DNA of 7,524 bases from positions 1-7,524 of the forward strand of contig CAMDIP010000064.1 in the NCBI GenBank assembly GCA_945899335.1, given 5' to 3'. The notes beneath the pieces were generated by a model. It had not been told where the DNA came from and did no database searches. It saw only the letters and a program-made list of their open reading frames with translations. The translations under genes and the position numbers were made by a program. Below, one piece after another: positions 5,499 to 7,524 of the stretch (within the stretch, counting starts at the first letter, position 1; every line of letters begins with the position of its first letter). The stretch is from Bordetella parapertussis. GTDB lineage: Bacteria; Pseudomonadota; Gammaproteobacteria; Burkholderiales; Burkholderiaceae_C.

Positions 5499-6899
5499 AT
5501 GCAAATTGAAGCCTCCGTATTCAAGGCCTATGACATTCGCGGTGTGGTGCCTTCATCGCTGAACCCCTCAGTCGCACTGGCGCTGGGACGTGCTTTTGGC
5601 ACACAAGCCTTGGCCCAAGGTGAAGCCACTGTGGCTGTAGGTCGTGATGGTCGCTTAAGCGGCCCTTCCTTGGCTCATGCGTTGGTACAAGGCCTGCTGG
5701 ATGTGGGTGTTGAAGTGATCGATGTGGGCATGGTCACCACACCACAGCTTTATTTCGCCGCCAACACCTTGTGTCGTAGCGGCATTCAAATCACCGGCAG
5801 CCACAACCCCAAGGACTACAACGGCTTCAAAATGGTGATGGCTGACAGGGCGATTTACGGCGACGAGATTCAAGGCCTGCGTCAGATGATGCAGGATGAA
5901 AGCTGGGTATTGAAAACGGGTGGCAGTGTCAAGCAAGTCAGCGTGAACCAAGCCTACTTAGAGCGCATCGTGCAAGACATTCATTTAAGCCGACCTATGC
6001 GTATCGTGGTTGACAGCGGTAACGGTATAGCAGGTGCTTCTGCCCCAGCTATTTTTCGTGCCATTGGTTGCGAGGTGATTGAACTCTTTAGCGATGTGGA
6101 TGGCGACTTTCCCAATCACCACCCCGACCCCAGCAAACCCGAAAATCTGAAAGACCTGATCGCTGCTTTGCAAACCACGGGCGCTGAGTTGGGCTTGGCT
6201 TTCGATGGTGATGGTGACCGTTTAGGCATAGTGACGAAGGATGGACAAACCATCTACCCCGACAGACAGATGATGTTGTTTGCACAAGATGTCTTGAGCC
6301 GTGCGCCAGGTGGTTCTATCGTCTATGACGTCAAGTGCTCGCAACAACTCGCCCCTGCTATTCGTGCCGCAGGCGGTGTGCCTGTGATGTTCAAAACCGG
6401 ACACTCCCTCATCAAAGCGCAAATGAAAGCCATCGATTCTCCGCTGGGTGGCGAGATGAGCGGCCATGTGTTTTTCAAAGAACGCTGGTATGGCTTTGAC
6501 GACGGCACCTATGCGGGTTGCCGCTTGCTGGAAATCGTCAGCCGCTCGCCCGATGCCAACGCGGTGCTCCATGCTTTACCCACCAGTCAGTCCACGCCTG
6601 AACTGAACGTGGCTTGTGTTGAGGGCGAGCCGCACCGCGTTACCGCCGAGTTGCTGAAGCTTGCACAAACCAAGGGCTTGCCGTCTGCAGAACACCAACC
6701 GGTGCTGTGCGACATCGACGGCGTGCGCATCGACTGGGAAGATGGTTTCGGCTTGGTTCGCGCCTCCAACACCACGCCTGTGCTGGTGCTGCGCTTTGAG
6801 GGTCAAACACTGCAAGCCTTGGCGCGTATTGAGTCTGACATGATGGCCCTGCTGCGCCAAGTCAAACCCGATGCGCAGGTGCAAGAGGCAGCGCATTGA
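5499..6899 (+). CDS. manB: Phosphomannomutase/phosphoglucomutase
   Basis: The 466-residue cytoplasmic alpha-D-phosphohexomutase converts mannose-6-P to mannose-1-P and glucose-6-P to glucose-1-P, supplying sugar nucleotides for lipopolysaccharide and exopolysaccharide. From M1 at 5499 the four family signatures are in order. The phosphoserine loop TGSHNPKDYNGFK has Ser101, the metal loop is DGDGDR (236-241), the sugar-specificity loop GGEMSGH is at 317-323 (the GEMSGH form typical of dual PMM/PGM enzymes such as AlgC), and the phosphate-binding loop RASNTTP is at 421-427. The open frame extends upstream to a GTG at 5424, and an ATG at 5460 is in frame. I reject these because homologues begin close to FKAYDIRG, here residues 8-15, and because a TACAAT box lies between. 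The heptosyltransferase gene overlaps its stop by 4 nt, making an LPS-precursor operon. The name algC or pgm could equally be used. Confidence 0.95.
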   Translation: MQIEASVFKAYDIRGVVPSSLNPSVALALGRAFGTQALAQGEATVAVGRDGRLSGPSLAHALVQGLLDVGVEVIDVGMVTTPQLYFAANTLCRSGIQITGSHNPKDYNGFKMVMADRAIYGDEIQGLRQMMQDESWVLKTGGSVKQVSVNQAYLERIVQDIHLSRPMRIVVDSGNGIAGASAPAIFRAIGCEVIELFSDVDGDFPNHHPDPSKPENLKDLIAALQTTGAELGLAFDGDGDRLGIVTKDGQTIYPDRQMMLFAQDVLSRAPGGSIVYDVKCSQQLAPAIRAAGGVPVMFKTGHSLIKAQMKAIDSPLGGEMSGHVFFKERWYGFDDGTYAGCRLLEIVSRSPDANAVLHALPTSQSTPELNVACVEGEPHRVTAELLKLAQTKGLPSAEHQPVLCDIDGVRIDWEDGFGLVRASNTTPVLVLRFEGQTLQALARIESDMMALLRQVKPDAQVQEAAH

Positions 6900-7524
6900 G
6901 GGTATTGCTGGTCAAGCTGTCCTCGTTGGGCGATGTGGTGCACAGCTTGCCAGCTGCCATGGATCTGCAAGCCCAAGTCCCTGATGTGCATATCGACTGG
7001 GTGGTCGAAACCGCGTTCGCGCCTTTGCTCAAGATGTGTCCTGCGGTCAAGCGCATCATCCCCTGCAATTTGCGCCAGTGGCGCAAGCGCTGGTGGAGCA
7101 ACGAAACCCGCCAAGCTTGGCGCAGCTTTCAACAAGATCTGCAAAGCAGCGCCTATGACGCGGTGATTGATTTGCAGGGCTTAAGCAAATCTGCACTGAT
7201 CTCCAAACTGGCCACACTCACTCCCAACGGTAAGCGTTACGCCATGGCCAACCGCACCGAAGGATCGGGCTATGAAGCGCCAACGCGCTGGGTGGCCGAT
7301 GTGGCGCTGTCTTGCGAGTGGCGCAGCCATGCCTTAGACCGTGCCCGCCATGTGTGCGCGCAAGCGCTAGGCTATGCGCTTACCACCCACTTGCAAACCG
7401 GTTTGCAAGCTTTGCCTCACCCCGATGTGCAAGCTCGTACGGTCGCTTTGGTGCATGGCAGCTCACGTGCAGACAAAGCCTGGCCGCTCGCGCATTGGCA
7501 GACTTTGGCGCATGCTTTGCAGCA
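6896..7524 (+). CDS. waaC: Lipopolysaccharide heptosyltransferase I (partial, 3' end outside window)
   Basis: This is a GT9-family inner-membrane-associated enzyme that adds the first L-glycero-D-manno-heptose to Kdo2-lipid A. The start is TTG 6896, overlapping the manB stop as TTGA. Reading from there gives MRVLLVKLSSLGDVVHSLPA, closely like the E. coli WaaC N-terminus, with catalytic Asp13 in SSLGD. Other matching blocks are DWVVE (34-38), WRKRWWS (about 67-73), YDAVIDLQGLSKSAL (85-99) and a late HGSSRADKAWP block that corresponds to the WaaC HATTRDDKHWP segment. No stop occurs in the 209 complete codons present; the family is about 310-350 residues, so about one third is missing beyond the window. 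There is no better ATG: the next in-frame Met is residue 22, past the catalytic Asp. Translation is probably coupled to manB. Confidence 0.93.
   Translation, partial: MRVLLVKLSSLGDVVHSLPAAMDLQAQVPDVHIDWVVETAFAPLLKMCPAVKRIIPCNLRQWRKRWWSNETRQAWRSFQQDLQSSAYDAVIDLQGLSKSALISKLATLTPNGKRYAMANRTEGSGYEAPTRWVADVALSCEWRSHALDRARHVCAQALGYALTTHLQTGLQALPHPDVQARTVALVHGSSRADKAWPLAHWQTLAHALQ

Overview
The window looks like chromosomal DNA of a Burkholderiales betaproteobacterium, probably Comamonadaceae-like. The evidence is the close fit of the bactofilin/M23 pair, the ogt-like, manB-like and waaC-like proteins to that group, the moderate-to-high GC, and the CTAGAAT/CTACAAT-type -10 boxes. Genus cannot be fixed by reading alone. 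Eight protein genes are supported, the last cut by the window edge, and there are no RNA genes or CRISPR arrays.

Layout. (1) 15-1321, plus strand: two overlapping genes for a small single-pass membrane protein and a multi-pass HTTM-like membrane protein. Together they resemble the SdpA/DUF5819-like plus SdpB/HTTM pairs of bacterial peptide-maturation systems. Any peptide precursor would lie upstream, outside the window. (2) 1322-1449: AT-rich gap with a plausible sigma70 promoter. (3) 1450-2835: a membrane-anchored M23 endopeptidase followed by a bactofilin, a cell-shape and envelope module. A TTG-initiated alpha/beta hydrolase (2841-3686) follows 5 bases later and is probably co-transcribed. 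(4) 3687-3993: a 307-bp non-coding, inverted-repeat-ended, hairpin-rich element lying between converging genes. It looks like a MITE or a composite of dispersed repeats. (5) 4010-5448, minus strand: ogt (DNA alkyl-transferase) overlapping by 4 nt a DMT/EamA transporter that starts at GTG. (6) 5449-5498: divergent promoter region with a 16-nt dyad and a TACAAT box placed so that the downstream mRNA could be leaderless. (7) 5499-7524, plus strand: phosphomannomutase/phosphoglucomutase followed, with a TTGA overlap, by the first two thirds of heptosyltransferase I (waaC).

How the parts relate. manB and waaC form a lipopolysaccharide/sugar-nucleotide unit. The M23-bactofilin pair acts on the peptidoglycan. 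The membrane-protein pair at the left end is the least characterised part and the best candidate for an undescribed system. The repeat element is the best candidate for unexplained DNA-level or RNA-level structure.
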